Source: Verrucomicrobiota bacterium
GTDB lineage: Bacteria; Verrucomicrobiota; Verrucomicrobiia; Methylacidiphilales; Verrucolacustridaceae
DNA: 16,319 nt
Assembly (NCBI GenBank): GCA_010031845.1
Contig: RGYX01000005.1
Location: forward strand, 1-16,319
Direction: 5' to 3'
Under the pieces are notes generated by a model. That model searched no databases. It saw only the letters and a program-made list of their open reading frames with translations, and had not been told where the DNA came from. How positions within the stretch are numbered: the first letter of the stretch is position 1; each line of letters opens with the position of its first letter. The translations under genes and the position numbers were made by a program. Positions 1-8,075 of this stretch are shown in pieces.

Positions 1-13
1 TGGCCACGGAAGA

Positions 14-1108
<1,095 letters not shown>

Positions 1109-1126
1109 CGAACGAAGCGGATGCAA

Positions 1127-1750
1127 TCAAGAACCCGTGGAATGAACGAGAAACGAGACACAGGTTTGGCCATATTCGCGGCGCCAAACCTCCTCTAAAG
1201 GACGGGTGGCCTTCCAGGTGGATTGGCGGGAGTGTTCCCAAATAACCCGACCCCCGGGTGCTAGAAGTCGGTGGAGGCCCGCCACAGTTTTCCATTCGGA
1301 AAGTTCCTGGCTGGGTTGATCATAGGGTGGATCAAGGAAAATCAGGTCGAAAGAGGCTTCGGAGCCCCGGGGAATCCAAATTTCCGCCGGACTTTCCAGC
1401 ACCTGGGAATCGTACTTCAGAGACGTCAGGTTCTTGCGCAAGGCCTCCGCGATGCGATTGTTTTGTTCGATAAAAAGAGCGGAGGACGCTCCGCGGCTTA
1501 GGGCCTCGAGGCCATACGATCCGGTTCCGGCAAAAAGGTCCAGCACCCTGGATTGGGGAACCAGATTCCCCAAAGCCGAAAAGACAGCGGCCCGCACGCG
1601 GTCCTGCGCGGGACGTAAGCCGGAAAGGGGTGGGACTTCCAGCCGACGGCTGGAATGAATGCCGCCAGTGATCCGCAGAAAACCGCTTCCCCGTCGGGAA
1701 TGACACGGGGCGTTTCTTTCTCTATCACCTGAGGATGGCTTCTTCGGCAC
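1127..1750 (-). CDS. rsmD: 16S rRNA (guanine(966)-N(2))-methyltransferase RsmD
   Basis: This 207-residue SAM-dependent methyltransferase modifies G966 of 16S rRNA during 30S assembly. The family N-terminal signature FLRITGG is at residues 24-30, followed by LRPAQDRVRAAVFSAL near 45-60. The SAM-binding motif I DLFAGTGSYGLEALSRGA is at 71-88 and the catalytic motif DPPY is at 140-143. The only standard in-frame start is a GTG at 1748-1750; upstream the frame is closed by a stop. That start has no clear ribosome binding site and gives about 22 residues before the conserved domain. It also overlaps the divergent lipid kinase gene by 16 bp, so the true start may be a non-standard codon further in, for example the CTG at 1676-1678. 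gap follows on the same strand. The function is confident, the start is not. Confidence 0.93.
   Translation of the reverse strand: MPKKPSSGDRERNAPCHSRRGSGFLRITGGIHSSRRLEVPPLSGLRPAQDRVRAAVFSALGNLVPQSRVLDLFAGTGSYGLEALSRGASSALFIEQNNRIAEALRKNLTSLKYDSQVLESPAEIWIPRGSEASFDLIFLDPPYDQPSQELSEWKTVAGLHRLLAPGGRVIWEHSRQSTWKATRPLEEVWRREYGQTCVSFLVHSTGS
1689..1710. repeat. Short inverted repeat between divergent starts
   Basis: CCCCGT at 1689-1694 and ACGGGG at 1705-1710 are perfect 6 bp reverse complements with a 10 bp loop. The repeat sits 24 bp before the lipid kinase ATG and inside the N-terminal coding part of rsmD. It could act as an operator or a leader hairpin for the plus-strand operon, but six pairs in GC-rich DNA may be chance. 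No T-tract follows, so it is not a terminator. Confidence 0.35.
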
Positions 1751-2607
1751 AAAACAAGTTATGCATCATCCTGAACCCTGCCGCCAAGGGGGATCAGGCG
1801 CGGCGAACCCTTGACCAGATGGTGAAACTGGTTCCGGAAGCGAAGATCTTTCTGACCGAACGGGTGGGTCATGGAGAGTTGTTGGCCAAAGAGGCGGCGG
1901 AACAGGGTTATCGCACCATCATTGCGGCGGGAGGCGACGGAACCGTCAATGAGGTGTTGAACGGGTTGGATCCCGAGAAATGTACTCTCGGCGTTTTGCC
2001 GGTGGGAACCATGAATGTGTTGGCGCTGGAGTTGGGGATTCCTTCAAGCCTGGACAAGGCGCTGGAAATCATCCGGGCGGGCAAAAGAAAGAGATTGGAT
2101 CTGGGAATGGCCAACGGCAGGCGATTCATTCAGTTAGCGGGGGTCGGTTTGGATGCCGAAACTGTGCGTCGCACACATCCGGACGCCAAACGGGCCTGGG
2201 GTCCTTGGAGCTACCTTCTGACAGCCGCCCAGCTGATGGTGGCGCCCGCCCCCGTGCTGCGGGTTGAGGTCGAGGGAAGAGAGGAAATCAGGGGAGCCAT
2301 GGTCTTGATCGGAAACGGACGTCACTATGGCGGCCCTTTCCAATTTTTTCCCAAGGCCGACATGGCGGATGGATTGCTGGATGTTTGCGTGTTTCCCAGA
2401 TCCGGTCCGCTGGACCTGCTTTGGTATTTGCAGGCTGTTTTGTTGGGCGGTCCTAACTCGCTGCCTGAGGTGACCTACCTGCAGGTTTCTTCCCTGAAAG
2501 TACAGGCAGAGGAGAAGATCGCCCTCGAGGTGGATGGTGAGTATTGCGGAGAGACGCCGGTGGAGTTCCGCATCATCCCCAAGGGTCTTGAGGTGATTGT
2601 GCCATGA
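1735..2607 (+). CDS. Diacylglycerol kinase family lipid kinase (DagK/YegS type)
   Basis: This 290-residue protein has the DAGK catalytic fold and phosphorylates a lipid substrate with ATP at the membrane. NPAAKG (14-19) opens the nucleotide site and GGDGTVNEVLNGL (66-78) carries the signature GGDGT loop. LPVGTMNVLALELGIP (88-103) matches the GTxN motif, and a late EVDGE motif near the C-terminus is also typical. The substrate could be diacylglycerol or another lipid; sequence alone does not tell DgkB, YegS and BmrU types apart. The ATG at 1735 is the only sensible start, though its GAGG is directly adjacent to the ATG, which is unusually close. The gene heads the plus-strand unit, and its stop overlaps the tgt start in an ATGA arrangement. 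No signal peptide is visible. Confidence 0.93.
   Translation: MASSAQNKLCIILNPAAKGDQARRTLDQMVKLVPEAKIFLTERVGHGELLAKEAAEQGYRTIIAAGGDGTVNEVLNGLDPEKCTLGVLPVGTMNVLALELGIPSSLDKALEIIRAGKRKRLDLGMANGRRFIQLAGVGLDAETVRRTHPDAKRAWGPWSYLLTAAQLMVAPAPVLRVEVEGREEIRGAMVLIGNGRHYGGPFQFFPKADMADGLLDVCVFPRSGPLDLLWYLQAVLLGGPNSLPEVTYLQVSSLKVQAEEKIALEVDGEYCGETPVEFRIIPKGLEVIVP
2590..2595 (+). promoter_or_regulatory. Ribosome binding site of tgt
   Basis: GAGGTG lies inside the last codons of the lipid kinase gene, 8 bases before the tgt ATG at 2604. It is a strong match to the anti-Shine-Dalgarno sequence and fixes the tgt start. It also indicates that tgt is initiated independently even though the two genes overlap by four bases. 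Confidence 0.7.
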
Positions 2608-3590
2608 AGCGTGCGGGTGAGGTTTTTTATTTAGATAAGACGGACGGGAAGGCCCGGGCTGGGGTGGTGAAGACGCAGCATGGTGAAGTCCCCACTCCAG
2701 CCTTCATGCCGGTGGGAACCCAGGCCTCGGTGAAGGGGGTAAGTCCCGACGAGCTGATTGAGATGAGGGCGCCGATCATTCTGGGGAACACCTACCACCT
2801 AGTCGTCCGACCGGGGCTCGAGGTGATGAAGGAAATGGGGGGACTACACAAATTCATGCGCTGGGATGGGCCCATTTTGACAGACAGCGGGGGATTTCAG
2901 GTTTTCAGCTTGGCCAAGATCCGGGAGGTTTCAGAAGAGGGAGTCATGTTTTCCAGTCATGTGGACGGAAAGAAGTTTTTCCTCGGGCCGAGAGAGGCAA
3001 TCCAGGCCCAGATTGTTTTGGGATCAGATATCATGATGGCGTTTGACGAGTGCCCGCCTTGGCCATGTGAGAAAGAGAGAATGGAGGCGAGTCTCGCGAG
3101 GACCTTGCGTTGGGCCAAAATTTGCCGGGAAGAGCAACGGGCGTCCGGCACGCAGAATCTGCTTTTTGGGATCGGGCAGGGCGGGGACTATCCGGATTTG
3201 CGGCGAAAAAGCCTGGAGGCTCTCCAGGAGATTGGATTCGACGGGTATGCGATCGGTGGGGTGAGCGTGGGGGAGCCCGAGGATCTCATGATGGCGGCCA
3301 TCGATCATAGTGAACCCTTTCTTCCGGCGGATCGGCCGCGATATGTCATGGGTTTGGGCCACCCGGACCAAATTGTCCGGATGATTGGCAAGGGGATGGA
3401 TATGTTTGATTGTGTTTTGCCCACCCGGGTAGCGAGAAATGGGACCGCCTGTACGGAGACAGGGCCGGAGTCCGTAAGAAAGCCCACCTGGACGCGGGAT
3501 GAAAAGCCCATCGTGAATGGTTGTGGCTGTTATACTTGTACGCGCTTCAGTCGTGCCTATATCCAACATTTAATCAAGGCGGAGGAACTT

Positions 3591-3595
3591 CTGTC
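3591..3595 (+). other. Junction of the inferred ~34 nt deletion in tgt
   Basis: The last codon of the upstream frame that aligns with the family is CTG at 3591-3593. The first codon of the downstream frame that aligns is GTC at 3593-3595. The two share one base. If the family normally has 11 residues between these points, the loss is 34 nt, which is one more than a multiple of three and explains the frame change. The exact breakpoint could be a few bases either side. Confidence 0.75.
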
Positions 3596-3697
3596 TACCT
3601 TGAGACGGTCCGGCAGGCCCGGGCTTCTATTCTGGCAGGACGTTGGGACGAGTGGTCCCGCGAGTTTGTCGGGAGGTATCGGAGAGGCGGAAAAGAA

Positions 3698-3703
3698 AAG
3701 GAG
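3698..3703 (+). promoter_or_regulatory. Ribosome binding site of yajC
   Basis: AAGGAG lies 10 bases before the ATG at 3714, with a second weaker AGGA at 3705-3708. This supports yajC as a separately initiated gene, not the 3' half of a Tgt fusion protein. Confidence 0.65.
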
Positions 3704-3713
3704 CAGGACAAAC

Positions 3714-4067
3714 ATGAAGATTGAAGCAATTTGGATGGCCGGCTGGCCCTTGATGATGGCTCCTCCTCCCGCAGATGGGAGCGCGCCGCCCGCCTGGGTT
3801 CAGCTGCTTCCGTTGGTGGTTTTGTTCGCGTTGATGTATTTCGTCTTGTTGCGCCCGCAAATGCGTCGACAAAAAGAGCAGGAAAAGCTGATTTCGGCGG
3901 TCAAAACGGGTGACCGGGTGGTGGCGGCTGGTGGAATCTATGGAACCGTGTCCAACCTCAAGGATCAGGTCGTGGTGCTGAAAGTGGCGGACAACGTGAA
4001 GATCGAGGTGTTACGTTCCAGCATCACCACCGTGGAAAAAGCGGCAGAGGAAAAATCCGCTACTTAA
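3714..4067 (+). CDS. yajC: Preprotein translocase subunit YajC
   Basis: This is a 117-residue small inner-membrane protein of the SecDF-YajC accessory complex of the Sec translocon. A Met- and Pro-rich N-terminus precedes one membrane helix at about residues 28-47 (WVQLLPLVVLFALMYFVLLR). Next comes the family RPQMRRQKEQEKLISAVKTG hinge and the cytoplasmic VGGIYG-like beta domain (VAAGGIYGTVSNLKDQVVVL). The length is typical of the family. The start at 3714 is chosen for its AAGGAG site and because it begins the normal YajC N-terminus. The reading frame is open upstream into tgt only because tgt has lost its frame. It lies 18 bp before secDF, the classic tgt-yajC-secD order. Confidence 0.95.
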   Translation: MKIEAIWMAGWPLMMAPPPADGSAPPAWVQLLPLVVLFALMYFVLLRPQMRRQKEQEKLISAVKTGDRVVAAGGIYGTVSNLKDQVVVLKVADNVKIEVLRSSITTVEKAAEEKSAT

Positions 4068-4071
4068 GGAA

Positions 4072-4076
4072 AAGGA
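4072..4076 (+). promoter_or_regulatory. Ribosome binding site of secDF
   Basis: AAGGA sits 9 bases before the ATG at 4086 in the 18 bp gap after yajC. It is a good Shine-Dalgarno match and supports the secDF start chosen here. Confidence 0.65.
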
Positions 4077-4085
4077 ATTCTAATC

Positions 4086-6362
4086 ATGATCGCCCTTCAA
4101 TTCGGACTCAGCATTGCCTTTTTTATTCTGTTGATTGGATACTTTCTCGCGGGAGACAGTCAAAAGAGGATCAAGCTCAGTATTGCCTTAACGTTGGCGC
4201 TAAGCGGTCTTTGTTTGAGCTCCCTTTTTAAGAAAGATGAGAGCGGGCAGTGGAAGGTCACGATCAAGCCGGGGCTGGACCTTCGCGGGGGAACCCAGTT
4301 CCTGCTTGAGTTGGCGGGGAATACCACGCGCAGTTCCCTGGACCAAGCGGTGGAAGTCATCCGGAAGCGGGTGGATTCGGTGGGGGTGGCGGAGCCTGTC
4401 ATTCAACCGGTGGGGGAGAAGCGGATTATCGTCCAGATCCCCGGGGTCAGCGAGGCTGACAAGACCTCTTACCGGCATCAACTGGAGAGAGTGGCGAAGC
4501 TTGAGTTTGCGATGGTGCATCCGGAGAGCGAAAGACTCACAGAAAAGACCAAAGGGGGTGCACCCCAAATTCCGATCGACTATCAGATCTTGAAACTGCG
4601 GGACCGCCAAGCCAACGGGAAAGTCAACGAGTCCCCGATTGTGGTTAGGCGGCGTTCGGAGATTTCTGGAAAAAGCGTGGCCAACGCATTCCGGAGTGTG
4701 GATCAGTTGGGACGTGCGGTGGTCATTATTGAGTTTAATTCCGACGGTCGGGAGAGATTTGGTCGGTTGACGGAGCAGAACATTGGAAAACGCATGGCCA
4801 TCATCCTGGATGGCGAGGTGTATTCCGCGCCCGTGATTCGTAGCGCGATTTATGGGAGTTGTGAAATTTCAGGCGGGAACATGTCGCCAACGGAGGCGGA
4901 GGAGTTGGCCAGCGTATTGAAAAACCCTCTGGAAAATCCGGTTTCGATCGTGGATGAGCGGGGAGTGGATCCAAGCCTCGGGGCCAGTTCGGTGCGAAGC
5001 GGATTCCTGGCCGGGTGGGTGAGTATTGTGGCCGTTGGACTCTTTGCCCTAATCTATTACCGCTGGCTGGGGTTGGTTTCCGTCTTCGGTTTGGTGATCA
5101 ATATGCTGGTCTTGCTCGGTTTGCTCGCCCAGTTCGGTTTTACCCTGACCTTGCCCGGGTTGGCCGGTTTGATCCTGACGATTGGTATTGGGGTGGATGC
5201 CAACGTGCTGGTTTTTGAGCGAATTCGGGAAGAGTTGACGCACCACCGCACCGCGTTGGAATCGGTAGACTCCGGTTTCCGAAGGGCTTTCAGTTCCATT
5301 TTGGATGCCAACGTGACCACGGTCATCGCGGCCGCACTGCTTTTTTGGCAGGGCTCCGGACCGGTCCAAGGCTTTGCCACCGTGTTATGCCTGGGAATCT
5401 TCTCCAGCTTGTTTGCCGCCTTGGTCGTGAGCCGGACGGGTGCGGAGTGGGTCTCTCAGATCGGTGGAAAATCCGCCCTGCACATGATGCAGTTTCTGAA
5501 TGATGCCAAGTTTCAATTTTTAAAGTGGAAAGGTCCGGCGTTTGCGTTTTCCGGACTTCTGCTGGTGGCTGGTATTGTGGCCGCCGGGGTCCGTGGCGAA
5601 AAAGCTCTGGGAGTGGATTTCACCGGGGGGGATCTGGTGACTTTTAAGTTCAGCCAAAAGATCGATGACGGACAGATTCGTGCTTCGTTGGGAAGTTTGG
5701 CGGAGGTGGCTCAGTATCAACGCAGCCCCGTGGGGGGGGAGGAGGTTCTCTCTTTGCGGACATCCTTTGGGAACGGGGAGAAAGCCGGTCAAAAACTGGC
5801 TCAGGATTTTCCTCAGGCCGGTTTTCAACCATTGCAGTTGGACAAGGTGGCAGGGGTGGTGGGTGCCGAACTGCAGAAGAAAGCGTTGATTGCTTTGGTG
5901 CTTGGGGTGATCGCGATCTTTTTTTATACCACCTGGCGTTTTGAAACCTCCTTTGCTTTGGGGGCCATCGTGGCCTTGGTGCACGATGTTTTCATCAGCC
6001 TAGGAATCTTTGTTCTTCTGGGCCGGGAACTCTCTCTGCCGATGGTGGGAGCCATTCTGGCGGTGGCCGGATATTCCATCAACGACACGATTGTGATCTT
6101 TGATCGCATCCGGGAGACCTTCCGCGGTGGGCTCCATGGGAACCGGGAATCCTCCATGAATCTGGCGATCAACCAGACCCTGAGCCGCACCTTATTGACT
6201 TCAGGGACCACGTTTTTGGCGGTCCTGGTGCTTTTCCTTTTCGGTGGAAGGGTCATTAACGACTTTGCCCTGATTCTGCTGATTGGAATCGTGGTGGGTA
6301 CCTACTCCTCGATCTTTATTGCGAGTCCCATCGCGCTCTTGGCGGGGAACCGGAGGAAGTAA
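4086..6362 (+). CDS. secDF: Fused protein translocase subunit SecDF
   Basis: This 758-residue inner-membrane protein joins SecD and SecF, which use the proton gradient to pull exported proteins out of the Sec channel. The SecD half has GLDLRGG (63-69) at the start of the periplasmic P1 domain, then a block of helices with VDANVLVFERIREE (from 370), whose Asp371 aligns with the proton-path Asp. The SecF half begins near residue 478, with GVDFTGG (509-515), GYSINDT (662-668) plus VIFDRIRE, and SRTLLTSGTTF. Two hydrophobic segments (about 2-23 and 30-48) precede P1, where E. coli SecD has one. The basic DSQKRIK loop between them suggests the N-terminus faces outward. Fusion of the two halves is known in several phyla, including Chlamydiae and Bacillus. 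All key motifs are present. Confidence 0.97.
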   Translation: MIALQFGLSIAFFILLIGYFLAGDSQKRIKLSIALTLALSGLCLSSLFKKDESGQWKVTIKPGLDLRGGTQFLLELAGNTTRSSLDQAVEVIRKRVDSVGVAEPVIQPVGEKRIIVQIPGVSEADKTSYRHQLERVAKLEFAMVHPESERLTEKTKGGAPQIPIDYQILKLRDRQANGKVNESPIVVRRRSEISGKSVANAFRSVDQLGRAVVIIEFNSDGRERFGRLTEQNIGKRMAIILDGEVYSAPVIRSAIYGSCEISGGNMSPTEAEELASVLKNPLENPVSIVDERGVDPSLGASSVRSGFLAGWVSIVAVGLFALIYYRWLGLVSVFGLVINMLVLLGLLAQFGFTLTLPGLAGLILTIGIGVDANVLVFERIREELTHHRTALESVDSGFRRAFSSILDANVTTVIAAALLFWQGSGPVQGFATVLCLGIFSSLFAALVVSRTGAEWVSQIGGKSALHMMQFLNDAKFQFLKWKGPAFAFSGLLLVAGIVAAGVRGEKALGVDFTGGDLVTFKFSQKIDDGQIRASLGSLAEVAQYQRSPVGGEEVLSLRTSFGNGEKAGQKLAQDFPQAGFQPLQLDKVAGVVGAELQKKALIALVLGVIAIFFYTTWRFETSFALGAIVALVHDVFISLGIFVLLGRELSLPMVGAILAVAGYSINDTIVIFDRIRETFRGGLHGNRESSMNLAINQTLSRTLLTSGTTFLAVLVLFLFGGRVINDFALILLIGIVVGTYSSIFIASPIALLAGNRRK

Positions 6363-6428
6363 TCCCGCCTCGTCGGCTCGGGTTGAGCGAAGTCTTGCGG
6401 AGGGCTGGAGGGGCGTTATCCCATAGAG

Positions 6429-8075
6429 ATGCGCTGGACCGGAAGCCCTAGTCATGCCGCTTCGGGAAATCTCCCTGGGGATGTGATTTCCCAACTGCTA
6501 GAGCGGCGGGGTTTGGGTGAGGGGCCTGTTCGGGAGCAGTTTCTCCGACCCAAATTGGCCCATTTATCCGCTCCCGAGGAGATTGCCGGCATGGAAGCAG
6601 GCATATCCCTCTTGCAAGCCCATGTCCGGTCCAAAAGCCGCATGTTGATTTATTCCGACTACGATGTGGACGGGATTGTTAGTGCCAGTGTTCTTCGCCT
6701 CTTTTTGGGTGCGCTGGGGGTGGGGAAAGTGGGTCACTTTATTCCGGATCGAAAGGCGGAAGGGTATGGGCTGACTTTGGCGGGATTGGAAAGGGCCCTG
6801 GCGTCCGGGCCTAAACCCGAACTCTTTATCGCTTTGGACTGCGGAACCAACAGTCGCGAGGAAGTGGACCGTATCAAGAAACTGGGGATCGATGTTCTGA
6901 TTGTGGATCACCACCAGTTGGGGGATATCGCAAAAGCGGATGCCATGATTAACCCGCAACAAGCGGATGCGCACCATCATCTCTGCACCGCAGGGTTGGT
7001 TTTTAAACTTTGTCATGCCTACCTGCGTAAGGATGGGGAGCGCGAGAGGTTTGATCTGCGAAGTGTGCTTGATCTGGTCGCTTTGGCGACGGTGGCCGAC
7101 CTGGTGCCGCTTCAGGGGGATAACCGAATCTTTGTGCGGGAAGGGTTGAAGAGGCTGGCGCAAACCACTCATCCGGGATTGAGGCGTTTAATGGAGGTTA
7201 GTGGCTCGGGCACCCGGGCACCCACTCCCTTCACTTTGGGGTTTCAACTGGGTCCAAGGATCAATGCGGGTGGCCGGGTGGGGGAGGCCACGGCCGGTTT
7301 GGATCTTTTGCTGAGCCACGATCCAACAGAAACTTCCCGGTTAGCCCGCGAGTTGGACCTGCAAAACCGCAAGCGGCAGGAATTGGAAGCTATGGCCCTG
7401 GAAGAGGCGGAGGAGCAACTCGGCAACGAGCCGGGTGGGTTGGGGTTGGTAGCGGCAAGTGATCGATGGCATCCTGGGGTGGTGGGCATTGTGGCGGCGA
7501 GGCTGGTGAGAAAATTCCATCGCCCCAGCTTTGTTATCGCGCTCAACGAGCAGGGTGCCGGAAAGGGGAGTGGGAGGGGTCTTCCCGGGCTTTCCCTGAT
7601 GGATGCCTTGCGCGCTTGCAGTCCATGCCTGAAAGGTTTTGGCGGGCATGAGGGGGCCGCGGGCATTGTGATCGAGGCTGACCGGGTGGCGGAGTTTCGA
7701 AGCATTCTGAGTGCTTGGCTGGAGCGAAGCGTGCCCCCTGAAATATTTGAGAGGAGTTTGTCCATCGAAATGACGCTTTTGCCCGAACACCTGACTCCCG
7801 AGATGGCCCGGGCGGTCGGGGAGATGGCCCCCTTTGGCAAAGGGAACCCTGAGCCGGTCTTTCAGTTGGATGGAGTGCAACTGGCTGGGTCACCCAGGGT
7901 TTTTGCCGAGCGTCACCTCAAGTTCCGGGCCCAAGCAGGAGATCGGAAGTTTGATGTGGTCGGTTTTGATTTTGCTCGGCGTCCGCCGGATCGACCGGTG
8001 TTTGACTTGGCCGGAGCTTGGGAATGGGATGAATACACGGATGGACCCCGGTGGCGGATGGCCGACTGGCGTTAA
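6429..8075 (+). CDS. recJ: Single-stranded-DNA-specific exonuclease RecJ
   Basis: RecJ is a 5'-3' exonuclease of the DHH family used in mismatch repair, base-excision repair and RecF-type recombination. The 548 residues are near the usual length. Visible motifs are DYDVDG (77-82), the metal-binding ALDCG with Asp137, DHH (160-162), the NAGGRVG version of NAAGRxG near 277-283, GSGRGLPG (380-387) of the DHHA1 domain, and FGGHEGAAG with His407. The C-terminal OB domain ends at 8075. The ATG at 6429 begins MRW, which fits the MxW start common in RecJ. The nearest purine-rich tract, GGAGGGG at 6407-6413, is 15 bases away, which is long. It follows secDF by 66 bp and overlaps recG by 25 bp. The secDF-recJ neighbourhood also occurs in Chlamydia. 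Confidence 0.96.
   Translation: MRWTGSPSHAASGNLPGDVISQLLERRGLGEGPVREQFLRPKLAHLSAPEEIAGMEAGISLLQAHVRSKSRMLIYSDYDVDGIVSASVLRLFLGALGVGKVGHFIPDRKAEGYGLTLAGLERALASGPKPELFIALDCGTNSREEVDRIKKLGIDVLIVDHHQLGDIAKADAMINPQQADAHHHLCTAGLVFKLCHAYLRKDGERERFDLRSVLDLVALATVADLVPLQGDNRIFVREGLKRLAQTTHPGLRRLMEVSGSGTRAPTPFTLGFQLGPRINAGGRVGEATAGLDLLLSHDPTETSRLARELDLQNRKRQELEAMALEEAEEQLGNEPGGLGLVAASDRWHPGVVGIVAARLVRKFHRPSFVIALNEQGAGKGSGRGLPGLSLMDALRACSPCLKGFGGHEGAAGIVIEADRVAEFRSILSAWLERSVPPEIFERSLSIEMTLLPEHLTPEMARAVGEMAPFGKGNPEPVFQLDGVQLAGSPRVFAERHLKFRAQAGDRKFDVVGFDFARRPPDRPVFDLAGAWEWDEYTDGPRWRMADWR

Larger units (their letters stand above)
2604..3724 (+). pseudogene. tgt: Queuine tRNA-ribosyltransferase, 3' deletion and frameshift
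   Basis: Tgt exchanges guanine-34 for the queuosine precursor in tRNAs with GUN anticodons. Residues 1-330 are well conserved: TDSGGFQVF with catalytic Asp94, GIGQGG near 189-194, DMFDCVLPTR with the nucleophile Asp269, and zinc-site cysteines 307, 309 and 312. After KAEELL (325-330) the frame jumps. The usual segment with the fourth zinc ligand (His, expected 26 residues after Cys312) is absent. The true C-terminus, starting VYLETVRQARASI, is found in another frame from 3593 to the TGA at 3722-3724. Comparison with the E. coli protein, recalled from memory, puts the loss at about 11 residues, or 34 nt. As written the gene cannot make a normal enzyme. It is either a recent inactivating deletion or an assembly/sequencing error. 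Its end overlaps the yajC start by 11 bp, the normal compact layout. Confidence 0.9.

Noticed and set aside
3024..3569. 181-codon minus-strand open frame inside tgt
   Set aside because: It lies entirely opposite conserved Tgt sequence and shows no family motif.
3588..3600. Programmed ribosomal frameshift as the explanation for the tgt frame change
   Set aside because: A frameshift would not supply the roughly 11 missing residues including the zinc-ligand His, and no slippery heptamer with a following hairpin is evident.
5520..5984. 154-codon minus-strand open frame inside secDF
   Set aside because: It is opposite the conserved SecF start region and has no supporting motif or binding site.
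6363..6428. Possible terminator or small RNA between secDF and recJ
   Set aside because: The 66 bp contain no strong hairpin with a T-tract and no recognisable RNA; most likely a plain spacer.
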